Source: Pseudomonas fluorescens (GTDB lineage Bacteria; Pseudomonadota; Gammaproteobacteria; Pseudomonadales; Pseudomonadaceae). Taken from it: DNA of 64,000 nucleotides. The stretch's first letter is position 1. Each line of letters starts with the position of its first letter. The notes beneath the pieces were generated by a model that was not told the DNA's origin, searched no databases, and was given only the letters and a program-made list of their open reading frames with translations. The DNA lies in the NCBI RefSeq assembly GCF_018614775.1, contig NZ_JAGGOF010000042.1, positions 1 to 64,000 on the forward strand. Reading direction: 5' to 3'. This document shows, piece after piece, positions 18,509 through 27,060 of the stretch. The position numbers were made by a program, and so were the translations under genes.

Positions 18509-18976
18509 ATGACCGAACTCAATCCCTCGCTCTACGAAACGCTGCTGCAAAATTTCGCCGGCGGGCTGGACCTCGATCAGGTCAGCGAGCAAGACCAGCC
18601 GGTGCTTTCAGTCCTGGATAATCTGCAACGCATCCTTGGCAGCCGGGCTGGTGCGCTCAGTCACCTGCCGGATTACGGGCTGCCGGATCTGGGCGCGGGG
18701 CTGCAGGGCGTGCCGGCTGGCACCCCTACCTTGATCGAAGCCATGGCCGCCACTTTGCTCAAGTATGAACCGCGTCTGGCAAGCGTCTCGATCGAGCTAC
18801 TGCCCCAGGCACTGCCGGGGTACGTGGAGCTGGCCTTGGAGGTGCAATTGAAAGGCGGGCGACGAGCCAGTTTCGGTACGACGCTGGCACCCGGAGGCAA
18901 GACCCAGGTGCGTTATCCGGCGAGCCAGAACAACGTGCTGGAGCCGTTGACGGATAACGAAAGGACAAGAGGATGA
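18509..18976 (+). CDS. tssE: TssE, gp25-like baseplate lysozyme-fold protein
   Basis: This 155-aa protein lies three bases after tssJ. It matches the GPW/gp25 family: an N-terminal SLYETLL, then LQRILGSRAGALSHLPDYGLPDL, and a central IEAMAATLLKYEPRL segment. TssE sits at the baseplate and starts sheath polymerisation. The end overlaps the next gene by ATGA. Confidence 0.93.
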   Translation: MTELNPSLYETLLQNFAGGLDLDQVSEQDQPVLSVLDNLQRILGSRAGALSHLPDYGLPDLGAGLQGVPAGTPTLIEAMAATLLKYEPRLASVSIELLPQALPGYVELALEVQLKGGRRASFGTTLAPGGKTQVRYPASQNNVLEPLTDNERTRG

Positions 18977-20073
18977 CCGCGCTGTTCGAGATGCATGTTC
19001 GAGTCGGCGGGGATCCACGCGGCTACGAGGAATTTACCGCCCTGGGCGATGAACTGGCGAAGCTGGGTCATCCCGCTTGTCCCGACGTGGACTGGGGCAA
19101 GGTGGAGCAGCTGTGCCTGATATTGCTCCGGCAGAATGGGGCGGAACTGCAAACCGTGAGTTTCTATACCTTGGCCAGTGGGCAGCGTAACGGTTTGGAG
19201 GGCATGGTCCAGGGCATGATTCTGCTTGAGACGCTGAGTCACGAATGGTCGACGTTATGGCCGCCGAGCACTTCGATGCGCCTGGATGTCCTGGAATGGT
19301 TGTTCGCCCAACTGCAATCGCTGCTGCGTGGCTTTTCGGTGGCGGCACACCAGCAGGCGACATTGCTGCAACTTGACCGTGTGCTGGCGCGTTTGCATGA
19401 GCATCTGCTGAACCAGGCGTCCATACCGATGCGCTCGCTGTTGGTCCTGCGCCAGCAGGTCAGCATCCTGACCCAGCGTTTGCAGCCAAAGCCTGCGGTG
19501 TACGAACTGACAGCGCGGCTGGCGGAGCCGGCATTTGTCAGGCCTGTCATGCTCGTGCCGCCTCCAGCAGTCAAGGCTATCAAGCGCCCGGGCAGGTTGG
19601 GGTTGTGCGCGGCGGCGCTCATGGTTGCCCTGGCCGTTGGGGTGGGTTGGCGGGCCTGGCGGAGCCCTGCCGATGGGCCTGCCGTGCCTGAGCCGGTGCG
19701 CCTGGACAGCCTCTCATTGTTCGACCCTGGCAGCGCGGCGCTCAACCCCGGGGCCACCGATGTGCTGGTCAATGCGCTGGTCAATATCAAAGCCCGGCCG
19801 GGCTGGTTGATCGTGATCGCCGGGCATACCGATGCGACGGGGCTCGACGCCGATAATCTTCAACTTTCCCACGCCCGCGCCTCGGCGGTGCGCGATTGGA
19901 TGCAGCGTATGGGCAACATCGCTGCCGGCTGTTTCGCCGTGCAGGGGTTCGCCGCGAGCCAGCCGATTGCCGACAACGACACCGAGGCCGGACGGATGGC
20001 CAATCGGCGGGTGGATATTCGCCTGGTGCCGCAGCAGGGCGCGTGCGAGCACTGCGAGAGCACAGCTTGCTAG
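18973..20073 (+). CDS. TssA-N domain / transmembrane / OmpA fusion protein
   Basis: This 366-aa protein starts in an ATGA overlap with tssE. Residues 1 to about 190 resemble the ImpA N-terminal (TssA-like) domain, as in VasL-type proteins. One transmembrane helix lies near 207-228, and residues about 245-355 are an OmpA-type peptidoglycan-binding domain with AGHTDATG, NLQLSHARA and NRRVDIRL motifs. The order predicts a cytosolic TssA-like head, an inner-membrane anchor and a periplasmic domain gripping the cell wall. It could anchor or stabilise the assembled apparatus, replacing the OmpA domain that some TssL proteins carry. The domains are clear; the role is inferred. It ends with ACEHCESTAC, a cysteine-rich tail not needed by the OmpA fold. 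Confidence 0.85.
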   Translation: MTALFEMHVRVGGDPRGYEEFTALGDELAKLGHPACPDVDWGKVEQLCLILLRQNGAELQTVSFYTLASGQRNGLEGMVQGMILLETLSHEWSTLWPPSTSMRLDVLEWLFAQLQSLLRGFSVAAHQQATLLQLDRVLARLHEHLLNQASIPMRSLLVLRQQVSILTQRLQPKPAVYELTARLAEPAFVRPVMLVPPPAVKAIKRPGRLGLCAAALMVALAVGVGWRAWRSPADGPAVPEPVRLDSLSLFDPGSAALNPGATDVLVNALVNIKARPGWLIVIAGHTDATGLDADNLQLSHARASAVRDWMQRMGNIAAGCFAVQGFAASQPIADNDTEAGRMANRRVDIRLVPQQGACEHCESTAC

Positions 20074-20135
20074 CGACGAGGCCAGCCACTTCAACATTTG
20101 CTGGCAGGACCACCGCTGTCGCGAGCAAGCTTTGC

Positions 20136-20573
20136 TCACGCCATCGGCGGCAATCGCCGTTTGACCGGTGTCTTCTTGACGATGGCGGTATTGGTTTCGG
20201 CATGGACATTGAGCTTGTCCAGCAAGGTGTCCAGCTGTTCCATCGAGCGCACGTGCAACCGGGCGATGAAGCAGTCGTCGCCGGTCACCTTGTCGCATTC
20301 GGTAAATTCAGCGATGGCCTGGATCTGTCGCTCCACTTCCTGCAACTGCCCCGGCAACGGGCGGATACGCACAATCGCCTGGAGTTGATAGCCGAAGCAC
20401 TTCGGGTCCACTTCCACGGTATAGGCCCGAAGCACGCCGCGTTCTTCGAGGCGGCGAAGGCGCTCGGCAACGCTGGGCGAGGACAAGCCGCTGAGGTTCG
20501 CCAGGGCCTTGAGGGAGCGCCGGGAGTCTTCCATCAGGGCGCTGATAAGAACCTGGTCAATGTCGTCAGTCAT
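20136..20573 (-). CDS. Lrp/AsnC family transcriptional regulator
   Basis: The ATG at 20573 gives 145 aa, typical for the family. Residues 1-60 form the winged helix-turn-helix (LKALANLSGLSSPSVAERLRRLEERGVL) and the rest is the RAM/AsnC ligand-binding domain (ECDKVTGDDCFIARLHVRS). It is divergent from an EamA exporter gene, and the 133-base gap contains an inverted repeat that may be its operator, so it probably senses an amino acid and controls the exporter and itself. The ligand cannot be read from sequence. Confidence 0.9.
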   Translation of the reverse strand: MTDDIDQVLISALMEDSRRSLKALANLSGLSSPSVAERLRRLEERGVLRAYTVEVDPKCFGYQLQAIVRIRPLPGQLQEVERQIQAIAEFTECDKVTGDDCFIARLHVRSMEQLDTLLDKLNVHAETNTAIVKKTPVKRRLPPMA

Positions 20574-20612
20574 GTCAGCTCCGTTAGGCGAATACGTGAA
20601 GTGGCCTTGATA

Positions 20613-20642
20613 AAAAAGGCCGAAAGGCAGTTTAGCCTTTTT
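20613..20642. promoter_or_regulatory. Inverted repeat in the Lrp/exporter divergent region, candidate operator
   Basis: AAAAAGGC and GCCTTTTT form a perfect eight-base inverted repeat separated by 14 bases, midway between the divergent starts at 20573 and 20707. The position and AT-rich arms suit a regulator site for the Lrp-type protein, though the repeat also resembles a weak terminator stem. A second repeat, TGCGCA-N5-TGCGCA, lies at 20670-20686. Confidence 0.4.
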
Positions 20643-20706
20643 CAAGCCATGGAGAAGGTGCCTGTTGGCTGCGCATACTGTGCGCACTTGCTGAGGGAGA
20701 CTGAAG

Positions 20707-21600
20707 ATGGACAAGACCTTACGTCGCGGTTCGCTGGAAATGACCGCCGCCATGCTGATTTCCGGAACCATAGGCTGGTTCGTGCTGGTCTCGGGCCTGC
20801 CGGTGCCGGACGTGGTGTTCTGGCGCTGTGTGTTTGGCGCTGTCACCTTGCTGCTGATTTGCGCTGGTTTCGGCTTCTTGCGTCCCGGCATCCTGACGCG
20901 CACCACCTTCCTGCTGGCGGTGGTCAGTGGCGTGGCGATCGTTGGCAACTGGGTGTTGTTGTTTGCCTCTTATTCGCGGGCATCGATTGCCATCGGTACG
21001 GCGGTGTACAACGTCCAACCGTTCATGCTGGTGGGGTTGGCGGCGCTGTTCCTGGGGGAAAAGATCACCGCACAGAAACTGTTCTGGCTGGCGGTGTCTT
21101 TTCTCGGAATGCTGGCCATCGTCAGTGCCCACGGTGAGCAAGGGCAGGGTGGTCAGGAATATCTGCTGGGCATTGCGCTGGCGTTGGGAGCAGCGCTGCT
21201 GTACGCCATCGCGGCGCTGATCATCAAGCGCCTGACCGGCACGCCACCGCACCTGATCGCGCTTATCCAGGTCAGCACCGGCGTGTTGCTGTTGGCGCCT
21301 TGGGCGAATTTCTCGGCGTTGCCCCAACAGGGCACGGCCTGGGCCAGCCTGGTGAGCATCGGCATACTGCACACGGGTGTGATGTACGTGTTGTTGTACA
21401 GCGCCATCCAGCGCTTGCCGACGGCAGTGACCGGTGCGCTGTCGTTCATCTATCCGATCGCGGCGATCTTCGTCGACTGGTTCGCCTTTGGCCATCGCCT
21501 GGAACCGCTGCAATGGCTGGGCGTGGCGGCGATCCTGCTGGCGGCGGCCGGCATGCAACAAGGCTGGGGCAGCCGATTGCGCCGCCCGGTCCTGTCGTGA
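20707..21600 (+). CDS. EamA/DMT superfamily exporter
   Basis: This 297-aa protein is almost entirely hydrophobic, with about ten predicted helices in two homologous halves of the EamA type. The sequences LFLGEKIT and DWFAFGHRLEPLQWLG are the usual half-end motifs with a conserved glutamate or nearby charge. It has a GAGGGAG ribosome site. Members export amino acids or other metabolites across the inner membrane; pairing with a divergent Lrp-type regulator suggests an amino acid or derivative. It converges on gapN with only 18 bases between the stops. Confidence 0.88.
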   Translation: MDKTLRRGSLEMTAAMLISGTIGWFVLVSGLPVPDVVFWRCVFGAVTLLLICAGFGFLRPGILTRTTFLLAVVSGVAIVGNWVLLFASYSRASIAIGTAVYNVQPFMLVGLAALFLGEKITAQKLFWLAVSFLGMLAIVSAHGEQGQGGQEYLLGIALALGAALLYAIAALIIKRLTGTPPHLIALIQVSTGVLLLAPWANFSALPQQGTAWASLVSIGILHTGVMYVLLYSAIQRLPTAVTGALSFIYPIAAIFVDWFAFGHRLEPLQWLGVAAILLAAAGMQQGWGSRLRRPVLS

Positions 21601-21618
21601 CGCACCGTTTTGAACGAA

Positions 21619-23244
21619 TCAGAAGATGTAGTCGGTGGTCAGGAAGTTTGAATCGCGCTCGCGGATGATGTCGCTGATCAATGCCTTGTTGCTTTCCTGG
21701 AATTTGGTTGCGACCAGGGTGCGGATAGAGAAGGTGCGCAGCGCATCGTGGACCGACAACGTGCCTTCGGCCGAATTCTTCCGGCCATTGAACGGGAAGG
21801 TGTCCGGCCCGCGCTGGCACTGGGCGTTGATGTTGATCCGTCCGACCTGGTTGGCGAAGGTGTCCACCAGCTTGCCGACCTCCGCCGGGTTGGTGCCGAA
21901 AATGCTCAGTTGCTGGCCGAAGTCGGACTCCAGCACATAGTCCACCACGGTGTTGAGGTCGCGGTACGGCACGATGGGCACCACCGGGCCGAATTGTTCT
22001 TCGTGGTAGACCCGCATCGCCGTGTTCACCGGATAGAGCACCGCCGGATAGAAGAACGAACTGCGGGACTCGCCGCCATGGGGATTTTTCACCTCTGCGC
22101 CTTTGGCAATTGCGTCGGCTACCAGCGAATGCAGGTAGTCGACCTTGCCCGCTTCAGGCAACGGCGTCAGTGCCACCCCGTCGTCCCAGGGCATGCCGGG
22201 TTTCAGGGCCGCCAGCCTGGCGTTGAATTTCTCGATGAACGCCGGTGCCACGTCTTCATGGACAAAGAGGATCTTCAACGCGGTGCAGCGCTGGCCGTTG
22301 AAGGACAGCGAGCCGGTCAGCGCCTCGCTGACGGCGTTGTCCAGGTCGACGTCCGGCAACACCAGCCCGGGGTTCTTGGCATCCAGCCCGAGGGCGGCAC
22401 GCAAGCGGTGTGGGCGCGGGTGGAGTTTCTTCAGGTCGCTGGCAGCCTTGTTGGTGCCGATGAACGCGAAGATATCGATCTTGCCGCTGGCCATCAGCGC
22501 GCTGACGGTTTCGCGGCCGCTGCCGTAGATCACATTGATCACGCCAGCCGGGAAGCTGTCGCGGAAGGCTTCGAGCAGCGGCCGCACCAGCAGCACGCCA
22601 AGCTTGGCCGGCTTGAACACCACGGTGTTGCCCATGATCAAGGCCGGAATCAGCGTGGTGAAGGTTTCGTTCAGCGGATAGTTGTACGGGCCCATGCACA
22701 AGGCCACGCCGAGGGGCACGCGACGGATCTGCCCGAGGGTGTCCTGTTCCAGTTCGAAGCGGCTGGAGCGTCGGTCCAGCTCCTTGAGGGCATTGATGGT
22801 GTCGACGATGTAGTCGCAGGTGCGGTCGAATTCCTTCTGGGAGTCCTTGAGGTTCTTGCCGATTTCCCACATCAGCAGCTTGACCACCGCTTCGCGTTGC
22901 TCACGCATGCGCGCCAGGAAGGTTTCCACATGGCGGATACGCTCCGCCACGCGCATCGTCGGCCATTGGCCCTGGCCCCGGTCATAGGCACGGACCGCGG
23001 CGTCGAGGGCGGTGAGGGCGGTCTCGGCATCCAGCAACGGTGTGCTGCCCAGGATCACTTGCTCATCGCCGTGCTCGCCGGCCAGGTACACCGGGCTGCG
23101 GACCACGGCCAGTGGTCCTTCCCAGGTTTTCAGGACGCCATCGACCAGGTATTCGCGTTGCTCGATCCGGCCCTCAAGCCGATAGGCCTCCGGGATCTCG
23201 GCGGCGCTGGGGAACAGGTGGGCGAGCAGGGTGGCGGTGGTCAT
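21619..23244 (-). CDS. gapN: NADP-dependent glyceraldehyde-3-phosphate dehydrogenase (GapN-type aldehyde dehydrogenase)
   Basis: This 541-aa protein belongs to the aldehyde dehydrogenase superfamily. The coenzyme region carries GPYNYPLNETFTTLIPALIMGNTVV-type sequence and the catalytic cysteine is Cys320 in NGQRCTA. The usual E-L-G-G motif with the general-base glutamate is replaced by ALGLDAKNPG about 30 residues before the cysteine. Enzymes of this group are annotated in Pseudomonas as non-phosphorylating GAPDH, which oxidise glyceraldehyde 3-phosphate to 3-phosphoglycerate and make NADPH. The name rests on recalled similarity to that group; another phosphorylated or small aldehyde is possible. 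Confidence 0.8.
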   Translation of the reverse strand: MTTATLLAHLFPSAAEIPEAYRLEGRIEQREYLVDGVLKTWEGPLAVVRSPVYLAGEHGDEQVILGSTPLLDAETALTALDAAVRAYDRGQGQWPTMRVAERIRHVETFLARMREQREAVVKLLMWEIGKNLKDSQKEFDRTCDYIVDTINALKELDRRSSRFELEQDTLGQIRRVPLGVALCMGPYNYPLNETFTTLIPALIMGNTVVFKPAKLGVLLVRPLLEAFRDSFPAGVINVIYGSGRETVSALMASGKIDIFAFIGTNKAASDLKKLHPRPHRLRAALGLDAKNPGLVLPDVDLDNAVSEALTGSLSFNGQRCTALKILFVHEDVAPAFIEKFNARLAALKPGMPWDDGVALTPLPEAGKVDYLHSLVADAIAKGAEVKNPHGGESRSSFFYPAVLYPVNTAMRVYHEEQFGPVVPIVPYRDLNTVVDYVLESDFGQQLSIFGTNPAEVGKLVDTFANQVGRININAQCQRGPDTFPFNGRKNSAEGTLSVHDALRTFSIRTLVATKFQESNKALISDIIRERDSNFLTTDYIF

Positions 23245-23362
23245 GTCGTTACTCCATCAAGGAAATGAGCCAGAGGCTTACAGACGTAAAACGCTTTTAG
23301 GGTTATACGCCTTAATGGAGGTGTTTTTTAAGGGGCCTGGACGAAACCGTGCCAGAGATGGC

Positions 23363-25816
23363 CTACCAACTGATTCTCACGCCCAGGTTGCCCGCCACGC
23401 TGCGTTGCTGGTTGCTGTCGAGGTTGTTGCTGTAGTCAGCGGCGGCGTACACGCTGACCGCGGGCGCGAGGCTGACAATGACACCCACGCCCAGGTCGCC
23501 GGTGGATGCACGCTGTTGAGTCTCGACCCGGTCGCTGTTATCGAATGTCACCGCGTCGGTGCCGGAAAACGTGTGCCAGAGGTTGGCGCGCAGATACGGT
23601 TCCACCGGCAGGCCGCTGACCTGGTAGCGGCCCTTGAGGCGAGCCCCGACACGGCCGGTCCAGGCGCTGTCGGAGTCGAATTCGACCCGGGAGATCCCGT
23701 CGTCCTGGGTGTCCAGGGACACTTTTTGATGAATGATCTGGACTTGGGGTTCGAGCACCCAGTCGTTCGCCACGGCGAAGGGGTAGCCGGCTTCCGCCGA
23801 AAGCGTCAGCGCGTGCCCGCGATTATCGATTTTCAGGCCGCGCTCGGAACGGCTGTCGCCGTCCAGGCGCGTGCCCATCACGACGGCATCGACGTAGCCG
23901 CCGCTGGGATCGGTGAGCGTCCAGTACAGGCCATAGCTGTCACCATCGAGTTCGATCTTGCCGGCGCGTCGCCCTTGGAAACCGAGGTTGAAGCCATCGA
24001 CATGGCCGTTCAATTCGGTATGGCCGACGAAAAAGCCGACGCGTTGTGTCTGCCCACCGGACATCGGCGCGCTGTACAGGTCGTTGCCCACCTGGAAGCC
24101 TTTGATCGACCCGTCCAAGCGCGGCGTGACCGTGCCGGCCCAGGTCTGGTCCAGGTCCTTGCCATAGACCCGGCCCCAACCCGCACCGAAGGCACCGTTC
24201 TCTGTGAGCAGGCGCTGGTCGCCTTGGCGGTCGTGGAAGGTGCCCAGGGCCATCAGCGTCAATTGCGCCGCCGCCGGCGGCAATACCGACCAGGTCGGCA
24301 CTTCCGGGCGATACAACGGGATCGGCGCAGCGCCCTGGATGGGCACCGGCAAGGGCGGCAAGGGTGGCAGGGCGGGTGAGTTCGGCAGCGACGGAGCGGG
24401 GGGCGCCGCCAGCGGCCCGGCGACCACCGTCGAGCGCAGGTACCAGTTGTTCTCATTGCCAGTCACGCCACCCTTGAACAAGCGGTAATCGAACGCCCCC
24501 GCCGAGACCGATTGCGCCAGTGAAAACGCGTTGCTGTCACTGACCGCGCCGCCCTGGGCCTGGACCAGTTCGATGCCATCCTGGGTCGTCAAGCCGCCAG
24601 CACCGCCCAGGTTGGTAACTGCGATGGCGGTGCTGCCGGTAAGCGTCCCGCCATTGACCACCAGTTTGTCGCTGGGGGAACTGTCGGTGCCAAGCACCGT
24701 TTGCAGGCGCAGTTGACCGTTGCTACCGACGTAATTGCCTTGCACGGTGAGGCTGTCGTTGGTGCGCGTGTTATCGCGGGTGAGGTCAATGGTCCCGCTG
24801 TTGTTGAGCGTCACGAGCTGGCCGACGGTAAACGGGCTGATGCTGCCCTGGGTCGACGTCAAGACGCTGCTGCTGTCGATGTTCAGCACACCGGTGGCCG
24901 TGGCGGAGTCGCCCAATACCAGCGAGTCGCCGAGGTCCAGGCGCGATCCCTGGGCGAGGTTGACCGTTTCCCAGTTGACATAGCGGGCGCCAGTGCTGGA
25001 GGTCGTGGCCTCGAACGTCAGGCTGTCCTGGCCCAATCCACCGTTCAGGCTGGGGGTGGTGGCGAGCAGCGTTTCATCCAGGTTACGCAACAGCGCCGTA
25101 TCCGTGCCATCGCCCATCAGGATGGCCGAGCGAATGATGCCGCCGCTCCATTGAAACTGGTCATCGCCGAAACTGGTGCGGACCTCGCCGACGATTTCGC
25201 CCCCGCTCACGGTCACGCTGTCGTTGCCGCCGCTGACACTGACGTTACCGCCGATGCGCCCGGCGGAGAGAATGATGGTGTCTTCGCCGAAGCCGGTCAC
25301 CAGGTTGCCGAGAATCTGCCCGCCCGACATGTCGAAAACGTTGTCGTCGAGTTTCATGTCAACCCGACCAATCGTGCCGCCGGTCATGCGGGCCACGTCG
25401 CCGTCTTCGAACGCTCCGACGATGGTGCCCCCGGTCATCAGGAAGGTGTCCAGGCCATCACCCTGGGCCAGGGACTGGAGGCTGCCGCCGCGCATGACGA
25501 AATCATCGATGCCCGAACCTTGCTGGACCTCGCCGCCGATGGTGCCATTGGCGTTGATCTCGACGTAGTCGGTGCCCGCGCCGAAGGTGACGTCACCGGC
25601 TATGGCTCCGCTGCCATTGGCCGGCATCGTCAGGCGGTTGTTACCCGAAAGGTCTGTCAGCGCGGGGGCGCTGCCGCTGTCGCACACGTAGGCATCATCG
25701 CCGGCGGTGGGCGTCAGGGTGCAAGCCGCCAGGGCGGACGGGGCGTCGAGCAAGAAAAGGGTCGAAACCGATAAGGCGTTGAACAGCCGATTGAATCCGC
25801 GATCACGCAAGCTCAT
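23363..25816 (-). CDS. Autotransporter with beta-helix passenger and C-terminal barrel
   Basis: This 817-aa protein has a signal peptide (about 1-30, ending SALA), a passenger of about 470 residues and a proline-rich linker (near 505-530). The autotransporter beta-barrel follows and ends in LGVRISW, with the terminal aromatic residue needed for outer-membrane insertion. From about residue 90 to 250 the passenger repeats a short unit of the type M-x-G-G-x-I-x-G-x-V-x-x-G-x-G-x-D, which predicts a right-handed beta-helix. The passenger is anchored or released at the cell surface (type Va secretion). No protease or lipase triad is evident, so an adhesin-like role is likelier. A GAGGGA ribosome site precedes the ATG. 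Confidence 0.88.
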   Translation of the reverse strand: MSLRDRGFNRLFNALSVSTLFLLDAPSALAACTLTPTAGDDAYVCDSGSAPALTDLSGNNRLTMPANGSGAIAGDVTFGAGTDYVEINANGTIGGEVQQGSGIDDFVMRGGSLQSLAQGDGLDTFLMTGGTIVGAFEDGDVARMTGGTIGRVDMKLDDNVFDMSGGQILGNLVTGFGEDTIILSAGRIGGNVSVSGGNDSVTVSGGEIVGEVRTSFGDDQFQWSGGIIRSAILMGDGTDTALLRNLDETLLATTPSLNGGLGQDSLTFEATTSSTGARYVNWETVNLAQGSRLDLGDSLVLGDSATATGVLNIDSSSVLTSTQGSISPFTVGQLVTLNNSGTIDLTRDNTRTNDSLTVQGNYVGSNGQLRLQTVLGTDSSPSDKLVVNGGTLTGSTAIAVTNLGGAGGLTTQDGIELVQAQGGAVSDSNAFSLAQSVSAGAFDYRLFKGGVTGNENNWYLRSTVVAGPLAAPPAPSLPNSPALPPLPPLPVPIQGAAPIPLYRPEVPTWSVLPPAAAQLTLMALGTFHDRQGDQRLLTENGAFGAGWGRVYGKDLDQTWAGTVTPRLDGSIKGFQVGNDLYSAPMSGGQTQRVGFFVGHTELNGHVDGFNLGFQGRRAGKIELDGDSYGLYWTLTDPSGGYVDAVVMGTRLDGDSRSERGLKIDNRGHALTLSAEAGYPFAVANDWVLEPQVQIIHQKVSLDTQDDGISRVEFDSDSAWTGRVGARLKGRYQVSGLPVEPYLRANLWHTFSGTDAVTFDNSDRVETQQRASTGDLGVGVIVSLAPAVSVYAAADYSNNLDSNQQRSVAGNLGVRISW

Positions 25817-25995
25817 GTGCTTTCCCTCTGCATCAGCATCCGTTGAGTGCCGGTTTCAGCGTCGGTTGCACAACAGATGGCACACAGGGCCTGGCAACGC
25901 TCGCTGTATGGGAGGTGACCCTAACAACGAATAACGAGCGTCGCTACTGTCAGAACTTACAGGTGCCTGCGCAGCGCGGGGCGGGAAAACCCGGG

Positions 25996-26796
25996 TTACA
26001 GATGCACTTCCACCGACAGTGGCAGGTGATCGCTCAGGTGTGTCCATGGCTTGGTGCCGAGTATCTGCGGCGCGTGGCTGCTGGCGTTGCGCAGGTACAC
26101 GCGGTCCAGGCGCAGCAACGGAAAGCGCGCCGGATACGTGCGGGCGGGGCGGCCGTGGTGGTGCTCGAAGGCTTCATGCAGGTAGCCACGGCGGGCAAGG
26201 GTGGTGTTGCCATGCAACTGCCAGTCGTTGAAGTCGCCGGCGATGATCACCGGGGCGTCTTCGGGCAGGGAATCGAGCAACTGGCAGAGCAGTTTCAACT
26301 GCAGTTGGCGATGGCTTTCCAGAAGGCTCAGGTGCACGCAGATCCCATGGACTTCGGCGTGGCCTGGTACGTCGAGCACGCAATGCAGCAAGCCGCGGCG
26401 TTCCGGGCCGGTGATGGACACGTCGAGGTTGCGGAACTGGCGGATCGGGTATTTGGACAGCAGTGCGTTGCCATGATGACCGTCGGGGTACACCGCATTG
26501 CGGCCGTAGGCGAAGTCGTTCCACATGCTGTCGGCGAGGAATTCGTACTGGGACGTTTGCGGCCAGTTGTCATAGCGCGTGGCGTGGCGGTCATGTTCGC
26601 CCAGCACTTCCTGCAGGAACACCAGGTCGGCGCCGGTGCTGCGCACCGCTTCGCGCAACTCGGGCAGAATGAAGCGACGGTTGAGGGCGGTAAAGCCCTT
26701 GTGCGTATTGACCGTCAGAATCCGCAGCCGGTGAACCGCCGCCGGCGTGTCCAACGGCAGGGTTTCGACGGCCCGCCAATCGGGATCTCGAGTCAC
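25996..26796 (-). CDS. Endonuclease/exonuclease/phosphatase family hydrolase
   Basis: A GTG at 26796 follows AGGAG by five bases and is preferred over a GTG six bases upstream; the product is 266 aa. All EEP signatures are present in order: VNTHKGF (Asn), FLQEV (metal-binding Glu), HLSLLESHR (His), AGDFNDW (catalytic Asp and Asn), LDRVY and SDHLPL (terminal Asp-His). The family cleaves phosphodiester bonds in nucleic acids, phosphoinositides or lipids. In several pseudomonads a homologue sits near a cardiolipin synthase gene, which is not seen here. The substrate is unknown. Confidence 0.87.
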   Translation of the reverse strand: MTRDPDWRAVETLPLDTPAAVHRLRILTVNTHKGFTALNRRFILPELREAVRSTGADLVFLQEVLGEHDRHATRYDNWPQTSQYEFLADSMWNDFAYGRNAVYPDGHHGNALLSKYPIRQFRNLDVSITGPERRGLLHCVLDVPGHAEVHGICVHLSLLESHRQLQLKLLCQLLDSLPEDAPVIIAGDFNDWQLHGNTTLARRGYLHEAFEHHHGRPARTYPARFPLLRLDRVYLRNASSHAPQILGTKPWTHLSDHLPLSVEVHL

Positions 26797-26888
26797 GTTC
26801 ACTCCTGAATCAGTCGTACCTGTTCATGCGACTGATGGGGAGCTTCGGCAGTTCCGGATTTTTCATGGGGCTTGTCATTGCCTGACCC

Positions 26889-27057
26889 ACCGCTTTCGCG
26901 AGCAAGCCCGCTCCCACAGGGGATCTGTGGCGGGTCGAAGTTTTGGGTCATGCAGAAAACAGTGTGGGAGCGGGCTTGCTCGCGAAGGCGGCCTTACATC
27001 CAATAAAGATGCCGACTGACCCACCGCTGTCGCGAGCAGGCTTGTTCCCACCGGGGT
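26889..27057. repeat. Cluster of three REP elements
   Basis: Three copies of the Pseudomonas REP sequence related to GTGGGAGCGGGCTTGCTCGC occur at 26891-26922 (inverted), 26961-26990 (direct) and 27021-27057 (inverted, more diverged). They lie between two minus-strand genes. The first two form an inverted pair that could fold into a long hairpin and may end or stabilise transcripts. Confidence 0.85.
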
Positions 27058-27060
27058 ACT

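Noticed and set aside
21748..23268. 506-codon + strand frame over gapN
   Set aside because: It is antisense to an intact aldehyde dehydrogenase and its composition is that of a shadow.
26889..27057. REP cluster considered as a CRISPR array
   Set aside because: Copies are inverted, diverged and unevenly spaced, and no cas gene is present.
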